The notes: generated by a model not told the origin, from the sequence alone. DNA of 36,278 bases from an uncultured Woeseiaceae bacterium (GCA_905480255.1 CAJQPR010000084.1:1-36278), one strand, 5' to 3'. Shown: positions 1 through 8,307, counted from the first letter of the stretch. A program made the numbers and translations.

Positions 1-237
1 AACCGTAAAATCTTTATCATCGAGCGCGAAACGCTTGAAGTCCTCACCAACTTTGGCGACGGTGGCCGAAACCCGGGTCAGTTCTTTGCAGTGCATGGAC
101 TGGTGACAGACTCGAACGGCAACATCTTTACGACAGAAACCTACGAAGGTAAACGCGTGCAGAAGTTTACCTACAAAGGCATGGGCCCGGTCACCGTAAT
201 GGATCAGGGCACGCCATGGCCCGCAGACAAGAAATAG
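1..237 (+). CDS. C-terminal part of an NHL/beta-propeller-type protein (5' end outside window)
   Basis: An open frame runs from base 1 to TAG at 235-237 and encodes 78 residues with no start in view. The text reads like the last blades of an NHL/six-bladed propeller: NFGDGGRNPGQF, then a VHGLVTDSNGNIFTTE segment, then RVQKFTYKG. This G-x-F / D-x-x-G-N-I-Y-x-x-(E/D) pattern is typical of NHL repeat proteins, including peptidyl-alpha-hydroxyglycine lyase-like and SMP-30/gluconolactonase-like proteins. The N-terminus, and so any signal peptide or enzymatic residues, cannot be seen. About 94 bases separate it from the molybdoenzyme genes on the same strand, so it may or may not be part of that operon. 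The repeat class is fairly secure; no function can be assigned. Confidence 0.6.
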   Translation, partial: NRKIFIIERETLEVLTNFGDGGRNPGQFFAVHGLVTDSNGNIFTTETYEGKRVQKFTYKGMGPVTVMDQGTPWPADKK

Positions 238-331
238 GCTCTATTGTTGGCAAACCGTCCAGCACTTCTCGTTGTCGGTTGGTCAGTTTAGATAATTTTT
301 TAACGCTAATTTTAAAGGCAGGAATACGGCA

Positions 332-919
332 GTGAACCCACAACTTTCACGTCGGCGTTTCATCAAGGCTGTAATAGCCTCAAGCGTCGCAGCTGCATCC
401 AGCTCAGGCATTCATTCAGCTCTCGCCCAGGATCGACCCCGGGGCGCGGTAGAACGCCTGATTTCACTCAACATCAACGGACAGACGCGCCGCGTTGACG
501 TATCGCCGCAGGAAACGCTGGCTCATACGCTTCGCTACAAGCTCGGCCTGACCGGCACCAAGATTGGCTGCAATCGCGGCGAATGTGGTGCCTGTACGGT
601 GATAATAGATGGTGTTACCAACTATTCCTGTTCGACATTGACCCACAGTGTTCGGACGCGCGCCGTGCAGACTGTCGAGGGCGTGCAGTCCGCGGACGGC
701 TCTCTGCACCCGGTCCAGCAGGCGTTTATCGATGAATTGAGCCCGCAGTGTGGTTTCTGCACTCCTGGCCAGGTCATGTCGGCTGTTGCGTTGCTTCAGG
801 AAAACCCGAAACCAACTCGTGACGAAGTACGCCACGCTATGGCCGGTAACCTGTGCCGTTGTGGCGCTTATGACCACTATCTCAACGGCGTCATGCGTGC
901 CTCGGGGCAGAACTCATGA
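332..919 (+). CDS. Tat-exported 2Fe-2S subunit of an aldehyde/xanthine oxidoreductase-family molybdoenzyme
   Basis: This 195-aa small subunit carries the electron-transfer [2Fe-2S] clusters of a xanthine dehydrogenase/aldehyde oxidase-type enzyme. The plant-type ferredoxin cluster is at C80, C85, C88 and C100 (GCNRGECGACTV). The second, four-helix cluster is at C140, C143, C175 and C177 (CGFC and CRC). The N-terminus has a twin-arginine signal (SRRRFIK at residues 6-12) followed by a hydrophobic stretch and an ALA-Q cleavage-like site, so the assembled complex is predicted to be exported, as in periplasmic PaoABC where only the small subunit has the Tat signal. The start is GTG at 332, with an AGGCAGGA-like ribosome site about 8 bases upstream. 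Its TGA overlaps the ATG of the Mo subunit (ATGA, 916-919), which indicates translational coupling. The substrate cannot be read from the sequence. Confidence 0.9.
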   Translation: MNPQLSRRRFIKAVIASSVAAASSSGIHSALAQDRPRGAVERLISLNINGQTRRVDVSPQETLAHTLRYKLGLTGTKIGCNRGECGACTVIIDGVTNYSCSTLTHSVRTRAVQTVEGVQSADGSLHPVQQAFIDELSPQCGFCTPGQVMSAVALLQENPKPTRDEVRHAMAGNLCRCGAYDHYLNGVMRASGQNS

Positions 920-3327
920 GCGACTACAGACTGGTTGGCAAGGATTTCACGCCGCCCGACGTCACGGGCAAGGTAACTGGCAAAGCGAAGTATGCCGAGG
1001 ACTTTCGTGTCGATGGCATGGTGTTCGCGCGTATGTATACGAGCCCGATGGCGCATGCCCGAGTTACCAATATTGACACCTCTGCGGCAGAAGCGATGGA
1101 CGGTGTTGTCGGCATCCTGACCGCCGATGATGTGCCGGAAGTTGAAGCACCGAATGCGGCGATCCTGACCAATTCGCCTGCCTACATTGGTGATCCGATT
1201 CTCGCTGTCGCAGCAGAGACCGAGCAGATTGCTGAAAACGCGATGGCTGCCATCAAAATTGACATGGAACCCCTGCCGTTTGTTACGGACCCTCTGGACA
1301 GTCTTATCGAAGGCGGGGCCAACGCCAGGGAAGAAGGAAACGTTTACGCCCGGTCACAGGAAGGCTCCGGATTCAGAACGATTAAGTGGTCCAAAGAACA
1401 GGTTGACGAATTTCGGGCCGGCAAAGAACCGACCGGCGAGTTCGGCAGCGAGTGGAGCTACGGCGATATCGACAAAGCCATGGCCGACGCTGAACTTGTT
1501 TTCGAAGAGCCATTTGTGACCACCGGCTACGCTCATATGAGCATGGAGCCGCGCACCGCGATGGCCTACTGGGAAAACGGAAAGTGCTATGTGCATGGTT
1601 CCGCACAAAGCCAAAGCTTCTGGATGCCTGGACTGGCGCGGCTTCTTGGCGTTGAAGTCGAGGAGGTCGTGCTCATCAGTGAAAACACCGGCGGCGGATT
1701 CGGTTCCAAAATTGGCGCCTATCCGATTGCAGCCCTGCCCGGCTGGTTTTCGAAAAAGATCAATCGCCCCGTCCAGCTGCGCGTTACCCGTGAGCAGGAA
1801 TACTACATGGGCTCGGCCCGCGTCGGATTCCAGGGCTGGATCAGAATGGGTTTCGCTGCTGACGGCAGCATCCTGGGTTCGGATGTATTCATCATTGAGG
1901 ACATTGGCGCCAACGCCACCGGTGGAGATGCATCTTCAGCCGGCGGGGCGATCTCCCTGGTTTACAACGCGGGAGCCATGCGTTTTCGCGGCCTGCCGGT
2001 ACTGACCAACACGACGCCTCGAGGCGCACAGCGCGGCCCCGGTCAAAATCAGATTGCTGCCGTTATGGCACCGATCATGGACAAGGCGGCTAAGCAACTG
2101 AGCATCGACCCTGTCGAAATTCGCAAGATAAATGCCACCAACAATGATTCCCTGGTTTATTCAGATCGACGAACCGTCACCAGTGCCTACATGGACGAAG
2201 CACTCGATAAAGGTGCTGAAATGTTCGACTGGGAACGGCGCAAGAATCAGCCCAGGAAAAACGGCAGTAAAGTTCGCGGCCTCGGCATCGGCCAGGGTTA
2301 CCATTCTGCCGGCGCGACCGGCTTCGACGGTCTCATTCGAATCACGCCAGACGGCAAATTGCATGTCCACACAGGCGTCGGCAACCTTGGTACTTATTCG
2401 TACGCATCGACGTCGCGTGCCGCTGCTGAAGTCCTGAATTTTGACTGGGAAGACTGCGAAATCCACCGCGGCAATTCTGAAAACAACCTGCCATGGAACT
2501 CGTATCAGGCTGGCAGCGTATCAACGTTTGCGCACACCCGTACCAACTATGTCGCGGCGATGGACGCTCTTCGTAAAATGAAGGCAATTGCGGCTGACAC
2601 GATGGGCGGCGAGCCTGACGACTACGAAATTGACGGCAAACGCATTTTCCGAAGCGACAACGCCGCTCAGGGAATGTCGTACGGCGCAATCGCAGCGCGC
2701 GCCATACAGTTAGGTGGCGAATACAGTGGCCAGACTTATCCGGACGACATCAATGCAATCACGAAACGCTCTGTCGAGAACCTGGCCGGCACCGGCCTGG
2801 TTGGCGTTGCGAAGGACAATTTGCCTCAGGAAGGCGTAATCCCTGGCCTGGCTTGCGCGTTTGTCGAGATCGAGATGGATCTTGAAACTGGCAAGTATGA
2901 AATTTTGGATTACGTAGGCATTGCCGAGTGCGGTTCAGTGCTTTTTCCGGCAGGCCTCGCCCAGCAAATGAAGGGTGGCGCAGTTTGGGGAATGGGCATG
3001 GCAGCGCTTGAGCGGCATGTCTACGATCCGCAGAACGGTCTGCCAGCGAATATTGGCTACCATCAGTGTGGCATTCCGAGTTATCTGGACGTGCCTTCAG
3101 TTACCAGGACAAGCGCGGTCGATCTGCCTGACCCACAAAATCCATTCGGCGCGCGAGGCATCGGCGAGCCGGCAATGGGTTGCTCGGTTGCTGCGCTGAC
3201 ATCTGCAATTTCCGATGCGCTGGACGGACATATTTTTGGCAGAACTCCGGTCAGTCCGGACATGGTTGTAAACCATGTCACCGGGCGTGATCAATCGTTC
3301 TTACCACTACAAACCAACAACTTCTGA
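916..3327 (+). CDS. Molybdopterin-binding catalytic subunit, xanthine dehydrogenase/aldehyde oxidase family
   Basis: This 803-aa large subunit holds the molybdenum cofactor and active site. Recognisable family motifs are the Moco-binding GGGFGSK (residues 259-265), a TPRGAQRGPGQNQ segment near residue 365, and C-terminal GARGIGEPAMG, in which E751 matches the catalytic Glu conserved across the family. The N-terminal a/b-hammerhead portion starts directly (VTGKAKYAEDF), with no signal peptide. Export would therefore be by piggyback on the Tat-signal small subunit, which overlaps it by 4 bases. The gene order small-large-FAD subunit plus an adjacent cytochrome b suggests a respiratory-chain-linked aldehyde or N-heterocycle dehydrogenase rather than a cytosolic xanthine dehydrogenase. 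Isoquinoline oxidoreductase-like and CO dehydrogenase-like assignments are alternatives; no CoxL-type active-site loop signature (AYxCSFR) was seen. Substrate unknown. Confidence 0.88.
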   Translation: MSDYRLVGKDFTPPDVTGKVTGKAKYAEDFRVDGMVFARMYTSPMAHARVTNIDTSAAEAMDGVVGILTADDVPEVEAPNAAILTNSPAYIGDPILAVAAETEQIAENAMAAIKIDMEPLPFVTDPLDSLIEGGANAREEGNVYARSQEGSGFRTIKWSKEQVDEFRAGKEPTGEFGSEWSYGDIDKAMADAELVFEEPFVTTGYAHMSMEPRTAMAYWENGKCYVHGSAQSQSFWMPGLARLLGVEVEEVVLISENTGGGFGSKIGAYPIAALPGWFSKKINRPVQLRVTREQEYYMGSARVGFQGWIRMGFAADGSILGSDVFIIEDIGANATGGDASSAGGAISLVYNAGAMRFRGLPVLTNTTPRGAQRGPGQNQIAAVMAPIMDKAAKQLSIDPVEIRKINATNNDSLVYSDRRTVTSAYMDEALDKGAEMFDWERRKNQPRKNGSKVRGLGIGQGYHSAGATGFDGLIRITPDGKLHVHTGVGNLGTYSYASTSRAAAEVLNFDWEDCEIHRGNSENNLPWNSYQAGSVSTFAHTRTNYVAAMDALRKMKAIAADTMGGEPDDYEIDGKRIFRSDNAAQGMSYGAIAARAIQLGGEYSGQTYPDDINAITKRSVENLAGTGLVGVAKDNLPQEGVIPGLACAFVEIEMDLETGKYEILDYVGIAECGSVLFPAGLAQQMKGGAVWGMGMAALERHVYDPQNGLPANIGYHQCGIPSYLDVPSVTRTSAVDLPDPQNPFGARGIGEPAMGCSVAALTSAISDALDGHIFGRTPVSPDMVVNHVTGRDQSFLPLQTNNF

Positions 3328-3334
3328 GGTAACG

Positions 3335-4324
3335 ATGGCTTCTTTCGATGTAATGCCAGACGTACAGCTCTACCAGCCGGTGGAACTCGACGATGCGCTA
3401 AATCTCGCCGACGAACTCGGCGACGAAGGTTGGCTCCTCGGCGGCGGTCAGGACACCTACGGGTGGCTGAAGGATCGCGCCAAGCAGCCTCGTGCGATGA
3501 TCGATCTCAACGGAATCGAGGCGCTTCACGGAATCAGTGAAACCAACGACGGAATTGAAATCGGCGCAGCGACAACACTGCGTGAAATCATTCGCGACGA
3601 ACGCGTCAATCGTGACTACAGCCTGCTTGTCGAAGCAGCCGGACGAGTGGCCAGTCCACAGATTCGGAACGTCGGTACGCTCGGCGGCAACCTGTCACAG
3701 GACACGCGCTGCTGGTACTACCGACGCGGCCTGGATTGCTATCGTGCCGGCGGTAACATCTGTTACGCCAATGGACCGGAGTCGATGAATCGTGAGCACG
3801 CTGTTATCGGTGCAAGCCGCTGTGTCGCAGTGAGCCCGTCGGATACGGCAACAGCGCTCGTGGCTCTTGAAGCCACGATGGTCGCCCGCAGCGTCAAAGG
3901 CGAGCGGACAATCGCGGCTGAAGACTTCTTCGTCGGGCCAGACACCCACATCACACAGATGACCTCCCTGAAGGCCGGTGAGATCCTGACAGCGGTCCGT
4001 ATACCAGCGAAGTGGGCTGGCAAGAAATTTTATTTTGAGAAAGTAGCTGATCGCGACGTCTGGGACTTCGCTTTGGTCAGCATTGCCGTTGCAATGTCCA
4101 TGGATGGCGACACCATTGGCGACAGCAGATTCGTATGTGGTGGTGTCGCTTGTACACCGCATCGACTCACCAACGTCGAACGAGCAGTGCGCGGCAAATC
4201 ATTGTCCGAAGAAAGCGCCGAGGCCGTGGCGCCAATGGCAAGCGAAGGCACAAAACCGCTTAATTACAATCATTTCAAATTGCCGCTGATGGAAAACCTG
4301 GTGCGGCGAGCGATGCGGGGTTAG
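3335..4324 (+). CDS. FAD-binding subunit with extra 4Fe-4S cysteines, molybdenum hydroxylase family
   Basis: This 329-aa middle subunit belongs to the FAD-binding molybdopterin dehydrogenase family. The flavin-binding motifs are LLGGGQD (34-40) and RNVGTLGGNLSQ (111-122). Four cysteines at C126, C135, C143 and C163 lie where PaoB (YagS) and the 4-hydroxybenzoyl-CoA reductase FAD subunit carry an additional [4Fe-4S] cluster; the RCWYYR..C..C pattern is closest to PaoB-type proteins. The ATG at 3335 is chosen because GAGGT sits just ahead of it and it lies 7 bases after the Mo-subunit stop. The open frame extends further upstream into the previous gene, but without a ribosome site. It passes electrons between the 2Fe-2S subunit and an acceptor, plausibly the cytochrome b encoded next. 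Confidence 0.87.
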   Translation: MASFDVMPDVQLYQPVELDDALNLADELGDEGWLLGGGQDTYGWLKDRAKQPRAMIDLNGIEALHGISETNDGIEIGAATTLREIIRDERVNRDYSLLVEAAGRVASPQIRNVGTLGGNLSQDTRCWYYRRGLDCYRAGGNICYANGPESMNREHAVIGASRCVAVSPSDTATALVALEATMVARSVKGERTIAAEDFFVGPDTHITQMTSLKAGEILTAVRIPAKWAGKKFYFEKVADRDVWDFALVSIAVAMSMDGDTIGDSRFVCGGVACTPHRLTNVERAVRGKSLSEESAEAVAPMASEGTKPLNYNHFKLPLMENLVRRAMRG

Positions 4325-4328
4325 ATCA

Positions 4329-5087
4329 GTGGATATTGCCACCTATAAAGATGACGTCTGGGGACAGGAAGTACTGCGCGGCGTATCCTGGGACCTGCTT
4401 TGGCTTGTAATTGTTGCGGCATTTGTTGCCATCGCATTGCATGCCATCTATGAGGCCATGCAGAAACGCGGCGACAAGCCATCGGCCGACGGCGAACGAG
4501 TCAGCCGGCATGGTGCCCTTAACCGGGCTTATCACTGGGTGATGGCCGCCAGCATTTTCGTCCTTCTGGTAACGGGAATATTCCCGATCGTCGGTCTCGA
4601 GTTTGCATGGCTGGAAATTCATTGGATCGCGGGAATCGTGCTGACAGTCATTGTTGCGGCACACATATTGATGTCACTTTTCTCCGGCGAACTCGGCTCG
4701 ATGTCGGTCGGTCCCGGAGATGTCAAAGAGGCGCTGGACGGTAACACCAAGCCCGGCAAATACTCACCTGCCCAGAAGAGCATGCATGCTGTTATCACCG
4801 TCCTGACATTTCTGGTAATTGGCAGCGGCATCCTGATGTTCCTGCAGATCGATACGCCATGGTGGGATCGGACAAATTCGATGGCCGAAGGCATGCTCGG
4901 ACTGGTGTTCTTTATCCATGGAATATCGACGCTCGGCCTGGTTGGCGTTATTTGCCTGCATGTCTACTTCGCACTGCGTCCAGAAAAACTCTTCTATACT
5001 CGCTCGATGATCAAAGGCTGGATCTCAAAGGATGAACTCGCTGCAAATCACGACCCGCAGCGTTGGACGCCCGACGAAACCACCTGA
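4329..5087 (+). CDS. Membrane b-type cytochrome (formate dehydrogenase gamma/Ni-Fe hydrogenase cytochrome b type)
   Basis: This 252-aa integral membrane protein has one N-terminal anchor (about residues 22-42) followed by four hydrophobic helices. It has membrane-embedded histidines in NRAYHWVMAAS, LEIHWIAGIVLTVIVAAHI, FFIHGIS and ICLHVYF, the pattern of two-heme cytochrome b subunits such as FdnI or HyaC. It begins with GTG only 4 bases after the FAD-subunit stop, so it is almost certainly co-expressed with the molybdoenzyme. The inferred role is to anchor the exported molybdoenzyme and move its electrons to quinone. A quinol-linked cytochrome b attached to a xanthine-dehydrogenase-family complex is less usual than a cytochrome c acceptor. 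The start could lie slightly downstream because no good ribosome site precedes the GTG. Confidence 0.82.
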   Translation: MDIATYKDDVWGQEVLRGVSWDLLWLVIVAAFVAIALHAIYEAMQKRGDKPSADGERVSRHGALNRAYHWVMAASIFVLLVTGIFPIVGLEFAWLEIHWIAGIVLTVIVAAHILMSLFSGELGSMSVGPGDVKEALDGNTKPGKYSPAQKSMHAVITVLTFLVIGSGILMFLQIDTPWWDRTNSMAEGMLGLVFFIHGISTLGLVGVICLHVYFALRPEKLFYTRSMIKGWISKDELAANHDPQRWTPDETT

Positions 5088-5129
5088 CCGACCAACAAGC
5101 TTTCTCCAACTGACACACGCCGAGGCGCC

Positions 5130-5480
5130 GTGAGTAATTCTCTGCACGAAAACATTGAAGCTATTGAAGCCGGCTACGAATTCCTGCTTGCTTACGCCGC
5201 CCAGGGGCGTGACAGCGATAAAGGTCAGGGCGGGTCCGAGGTACGGACAACGCTGTCTTCCATGTTGGAGGCCGCGGCTGAGATTGGCGCCCGGCTGGCC
5301 GATGATGATGGCGTATTCTCGCCCGTCATTGTTGACGACGCCCGGAAGTCCGGCGCGGCAATATCGCTGGTACTGTCACAGGACAAAATCAGCTCGGAGC
5401 TGGTTGACAACCTGAACGCCTCGATACACTTGCGCGCACTCCTCACCGACCTGTTCCTGCTAAGCGAAACAATCGACTAG
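5130..5480 (+). CDS. Small protein of unknown function within the redox operon
   Basis: This 116-aa soluble, acidic, largely helical protein shows no signal peptide, cysteine or membrane segment and resembles no family I recognise. Its start is GTG at 5130, preceded by CGAGGCGCC, which can serve as a ribosome site. It sits 42 bases after the cytochrome b gene and 67 bases before the amine oxidase, all on the same strand, so it is probably co-transcribed. A cytoplasmic helical protein beside a Tat-exported complex could be an assembly or redox-enzyme maturation factor, but that is positional inference only. Codon use looks like the neighbours, and the frame is uninterrupted, so it is probably real. 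Confidence 0.6.
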   Translation: MSNSLHENIEAIEAGYEFLLAYAAQGRDSDKGQGGSEVRTTLSSMLEAAAEIGARLADDDGVFSPVIVDDARKSGAAISLVLSQDKISSELVDNLNASIHLRALLTDLFLLSETID

Positions 5481-5514
5481 CGAAACTCTATTTTTCGACG
5501 GAACTAATATCGTA

Positions 5515-5537
5515 TGACGGGTACAAAACTCCCGTTA
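5515..5537 (+). promoter_or_regulatory. Short stem-loop just ahead of the amine oxidase start
   Basis: TGACGGG (5515-5521) can pair with CCCGTTA (5531-5537) around a 9-base loop, with one G-T pair. It lies 10 bases before the GTG at 5548, where a ribosome site would be expected and none is obvious. It could be a leader structure or a weak terminator remnant; there is no following T-run. Confidence 0.25.
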
Positions 5538-5547
5538 ATGACTAGCA

Positions 5548-7170
5548 GTGACAATCAACATGAAAAACAAGCTTTCCAGGCGGCACTTCCTGAGTCTCGT
5601 AGGCGCTGCCGGCGGCTCTAGCGCGGTCTACAACACGAGCCTTGCGCTTGGCCTGATGCAGGAATCCGGGCCGGTCGCACAGCTAGATCTGAAACATATC
5701 GGCCGCCGGAAGAAAAAGGTGGCCGTACTCGGCGCCGGCATCGCCGGGCTAACTGTTGCCTACGAGCTGGAACGTGCCGGTTACGACGTTACTGTCATCG
5801 AAGCTTCGCATCGCATTGGCGGCCGAAATATGACGGTCAGGCACGGCGACATAATCGACGAGATGGGCTACAAGCAGGTCTGTAATTTCGACGACGATCC
5901 CGAGATGTACTTCAATTGTGGCCCAGCGAGAATTCCGGGGCATCATCGCCGCGTTCTGCACTACTGCAAAACGCTCCGTGTGCCGCTGCAAATCAAGGCT
6001 AACTTCAGCCGGCCCGCATATCGCCATGACCCGGAGAGGTTTGAGGGCAAGCCCGTAACGGTCGCTCGATATACGTCTGACTCACGAGGGTTCATCGCGG
6101 AGTTGCTGCACAAAGCCGCCGACCAAAACGCATTCGAGAAACCGTTGTCGACTGACGACCAGGAAAGAATTCGCGAGTACGCCCGCGGATTCGGCGATCT
6201 GAACCTCCAGGGGCGCTACAAGGGATCAGAACGCGGCGGCCGCAAGTCGGGAGGTTTTGTTACACCAGCAAAAATTCATGAACCGCTCGACATTCAGTCA
6301 CTCCTCGATAGCGACTTCTGGATGGGCGACGGAGCGTTCAATTCGGAAAACGCTGACTGGGGAGAGCCGCTAATGGAAATAAAAGGCGGCAACGATGGAA
6401 TCATCAAGGCGTTTGTAAGGGAAATAAAAAGCCCGATCATCGTTAACGCGCCTGTCCAGAGCATTGAACTTCGCGACGACGGTGTTGATATCGCTTATAA
6501 CCGCAAAGGAAAGCGAAAGACGATATCTGCCGACTTTGTTTTCAACAGCATTCCCACCCATTTCATGTCCGGCATCCCAAACAATTTGCCGGATGATTAC
6601 AGGGCGGGACTTGCTGCCCTGACGCCGGGAAATTTCTTCAAGATCGGATTTCAGATGAAAGAACGCTTCTGGGAGAAAGAAGGAATTTATGGCGGCATCA
6701 CCACTACCAATCAGCGGATCAACCAGATCTGGTACCCGTCGCATGGCATACACAGCCAAAAAGGCGTTGTGCTTGGCGCCTACACATTTTATGACGAGTC
6801 CGAGTTTTTCGAAAAGATGACGCCGGACGAGCGGCTAAAATACGCCGCTGATTGCGGTGACAAAATTCACCCGGAATATTCCAGAAATATTGAGGCTGGC
6901 GTTAGCGTCCCATGGGGAAGAATCAGTCACATGATGGGCTGCGGTACGAGCTGGGGTAGCGGCCGGTCCTGGGAAGGTGGGGACGAGGAATTGCGAGAGA
7001 AGTACTACAAACTGCTGCAGCAGCCTGCCGGCGGCCGGCACTACATGATTGGCGATCAGATCAGCTACCACTCCAGCTGGCAGGAAGGTGCCTTCGGGTC
7101 CGCTGAAGTTGCACTTCTGGATCTGGACAGCCGTGTCCGCGCCGAATCCGGCGAATCAAGGAAGGGCTAG
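5548..7170 (+). CDS. Tat-exported FAD-dependent amine oxidase
   Basis: This 540-aa flavoprotein of the monoamine oxidase/L-amino-acid oxidase family should oxidise an amine or amino acid to the imine. A twin-arginine signal (SRRHFLSLVGAAGG, residues 10-23) indicates folded export to the periplasm. The dinucleotide-binding GAGIAGL (62-68) with following E and GGR (IEASHRIGGRN) is the FAD site. GPARIPGHH resembles the substrate-side GPMR motif of amino-acid oxidases, and the C-terminal YHSSWQEGAFGSAEVAL is the second flavin-contact motif. Two starts are possible, GTG at 5548 or ATG at 5560; the latter gives a more typical Tat signal (MKNKLSRRHF). A diheme cytochrome c and an exported RidA follow directly, suggesting use as a dehydrogenase with a cytochrome acceptor. 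The substrate is unknown. Confidence 0.85.
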   Translation: MTINMKNKLSRRHFLSLVGAAGGSSAVYNTSLALGLMQESGPVAQLDLKHIGRRKKKVAVLGAGIAGLTVAYELERAGYDVTVIEASHRIGGRNMTVRHGDIIDEMGYKQVCNFDDDPEMYFNCGPARIPGHHRRVLHYCKTLRVPLQIKANFSRPAYRHDPERFEGKPVTVARYTSDSRGFIAELLHKAADQNAFEKPLSTDDQERIREYARGFGDLNLQGRYKGSERGGRKSGGFVTPAKIHEPLDIQSLLDSDFWMGDGAFNSENADWGEPLMEIKGGNDGIIKAFVREIKSPIIVNAPVQSIELRDDGVDIAYNRKGKRKTISADFVFNSIPTHFMSGIPNNLPDDYRAGLAALTPGNFFKIGFQMKERFWEKEGIYGGITTTNQRINQIWYPSHGIHSQKGVVLGAYTFYDESEFFEKMTPDERLKYAADCGDKIHPEYSRNIEAGVSVPWGRISHMMGCGTSWGSGRSWEGGDEELREKYYKLLQQPAGGRHYMIGDQISYHSSWQEGAFGSAEVALLDLDSRVRAESGESRKG

Positions 7171-7174
7171 GACG

Positions 7175-7804
7175 ATGACATCGAGCGTTATGAGAATGTT
7201 CCTGGCATTCGCTGTCTTCAGTTGGGCGAGCGTATTCGCTGAAGATGATCTGCCAGTTCCTGCGGAAGAACTTGTTTTTTGCACCGTCTGTCATGGCGTT
7301 CAGCTGATGGGCAACTCCATCATCAAAGCACCACGGTTGAGTGGAATGGAAACCTGGTACGTTGAACGGCAGTTAAAGAATTTCAAAAATGTCGTTCGTG
7401 GAAGGCATGCAGAAGATCCGTTCGGCTACGAAATGCAACCAATGGCCGAGTCATTGTCAGATGAGCAAGTAGCAGAAGCGGCTGTATTCGCAAACGCGAC
7501 CCGCTCTCCTGCTCCACCCGCAACGGTGATCGGCGACATTGAGAAAGGCAAGGCCCACTATTCTGCCTGTGCCGCCTGCCATGGTGTCGACGGTACCGGG
7601 AACGAGGCGCTCGGCAGTCCCGACCTGACCATCCCCAATGACTGGTACCTTGTCACCCAGCTCATGAATTTCAAGAGCGGCGCGCGAGGAAGCCACCCTT
7701 CTGACACCTACGGCATGCAGATGCGCGCCTCGGCACAATTACTGGCAGACGACGATGCCATCATGAATGTCGTCGCCTACATAAACACGCTGCAAAACAA
7801 ATGA
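7175..7804 (+). CDS. Exported diheme cytochrome c (c4-like)
   Basis: This 209-aa periplasmic cytochrome has two heme-attachment motifs, CTVCH (36-40) and CAACH (132-136). Each sits in a repeated c-type domain with a downstream Met candidate ligand (M90 in MQPM; MQMRA near 181-185). The two halves share the W-Y-x-x-x-Q-L-x-N-F-K-x-G/V-x-R-G pattern, characteristic of cytochrome c4-type tandem domains. A hydrophobic N-terminus ending in VFAED is the signal peptide. The ATG at 7175 is chosen because GAAGG lies 9 bases upstream and it begins 4 bases after the amine oxidase stop; a second in-frame ATG at 7190 is possible. The gene position suggests it accepts electrons from the flavin amine oxidase and passes them to a terminal oxidase, much as CycN serves the nicotine oxidoreductase NicA2 in Pseudomonas. 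Confidence 0.87.
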   Translation: MTSSVMRMFLAFAVFSWASVFAEDDLPVPAEELVFCTVCHGVQLMGNSIIKAPRLSGMETWYVERQLKNFKNVVRGRHAEDPFGYEMQPMAESLSDEQVAEAAVFANATRSPAPPATVIGDIEKGKAHYSACAACHGVDGTGNEALGSPDLTIPNDWYLVTQLMNFKSGARGSHPSDTYGMQMRASAQLLADDDAIMNVVAYINTLQNK

Positions 7805-7815
7805 GGAAATCAAAC

Positions 7816-8307
7816 ATGAAAAAAGTCACGATCATTGGGCTATTGTTGCTCGGAAGCGCTTACGCGAGTGCGGATGTAACCCGCTATCCTTTACCCAATA
7901 ATTCGACCTTTCCAATCGCACAGGCGGTTGAAGTCAGTGCGGACACCACACTCGTCTATCACAGTGGCACATTGCCAAGCCCGGCAAATCCGGACGCCGA
8001 ACAGGGCAGTCGTGAGTATTGGGGCGACACTGAAGCGCAGTCCAACAGCGTCTTCGAGAAGATGTCTGCATCACTGGAAAACCTGGGACTTGATTTTGGA
8101 GACGTCGTGAAAATGACCGTGTTCCTGGTCGGTGACCCGGAAATGGATGGGCGCATGGATTTTGGCGGATTTATGAAAGCCTACTCAAAACATTTCGGCA
8201 CCGCAGCGCAACCAAACAAACCGGCACGCTCTGCCATTCAAATCGCAGCACTCGCACGGCCTGACGTTTTCGTCGAAGTCGAGGTGGTACTTGCAAGACC
8301 AGAGTGA
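7816..8307 (+). CDS. RidA/YjgF-family protein with a signal peptide
   Basis: This 163-aa member of the Rid superfamily hydrolyses reactive imines/enamines in characterised relatives. The RidA core is recognisable: AEQSN-type segment around residue 73, FGDVVKMTVFL (94-104), NKPARSAIQIAAL with the key Arg at R138, and the terminal VEVEVVLA. Unlike cytosolic RidA, it begins with a clear Sec signal peptide (MKKVTIIGLLLLGSAYASA). ATG at 7816 is preferred over ATG at 7801 because GAGGA lies 8 bases upstream and the signal peptide then starts cleanly; the 7801 ATG overlaps the cytochrome stop. Its place directly after an exported amine oxidase makes imine hydrolysis in the periplasm the natural reading. 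Catalytic competence is inferred from the retained Arg only. Confidence 0.85.
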   Translation: MKKVTIIGLLLLGSAYASADVTRYPLPNNSTFPIAQAVEVSADTTLVYHSGTLPSPANPDAEQGSREYWGDTEAQSNSVFEKMSASLENLGLDFGDVVKMTVFLVGDPEMDGRMDFGGFMKAYSKHFGTAAQPNKPARSAIQIAALARPDVFVEVEVVLARPE

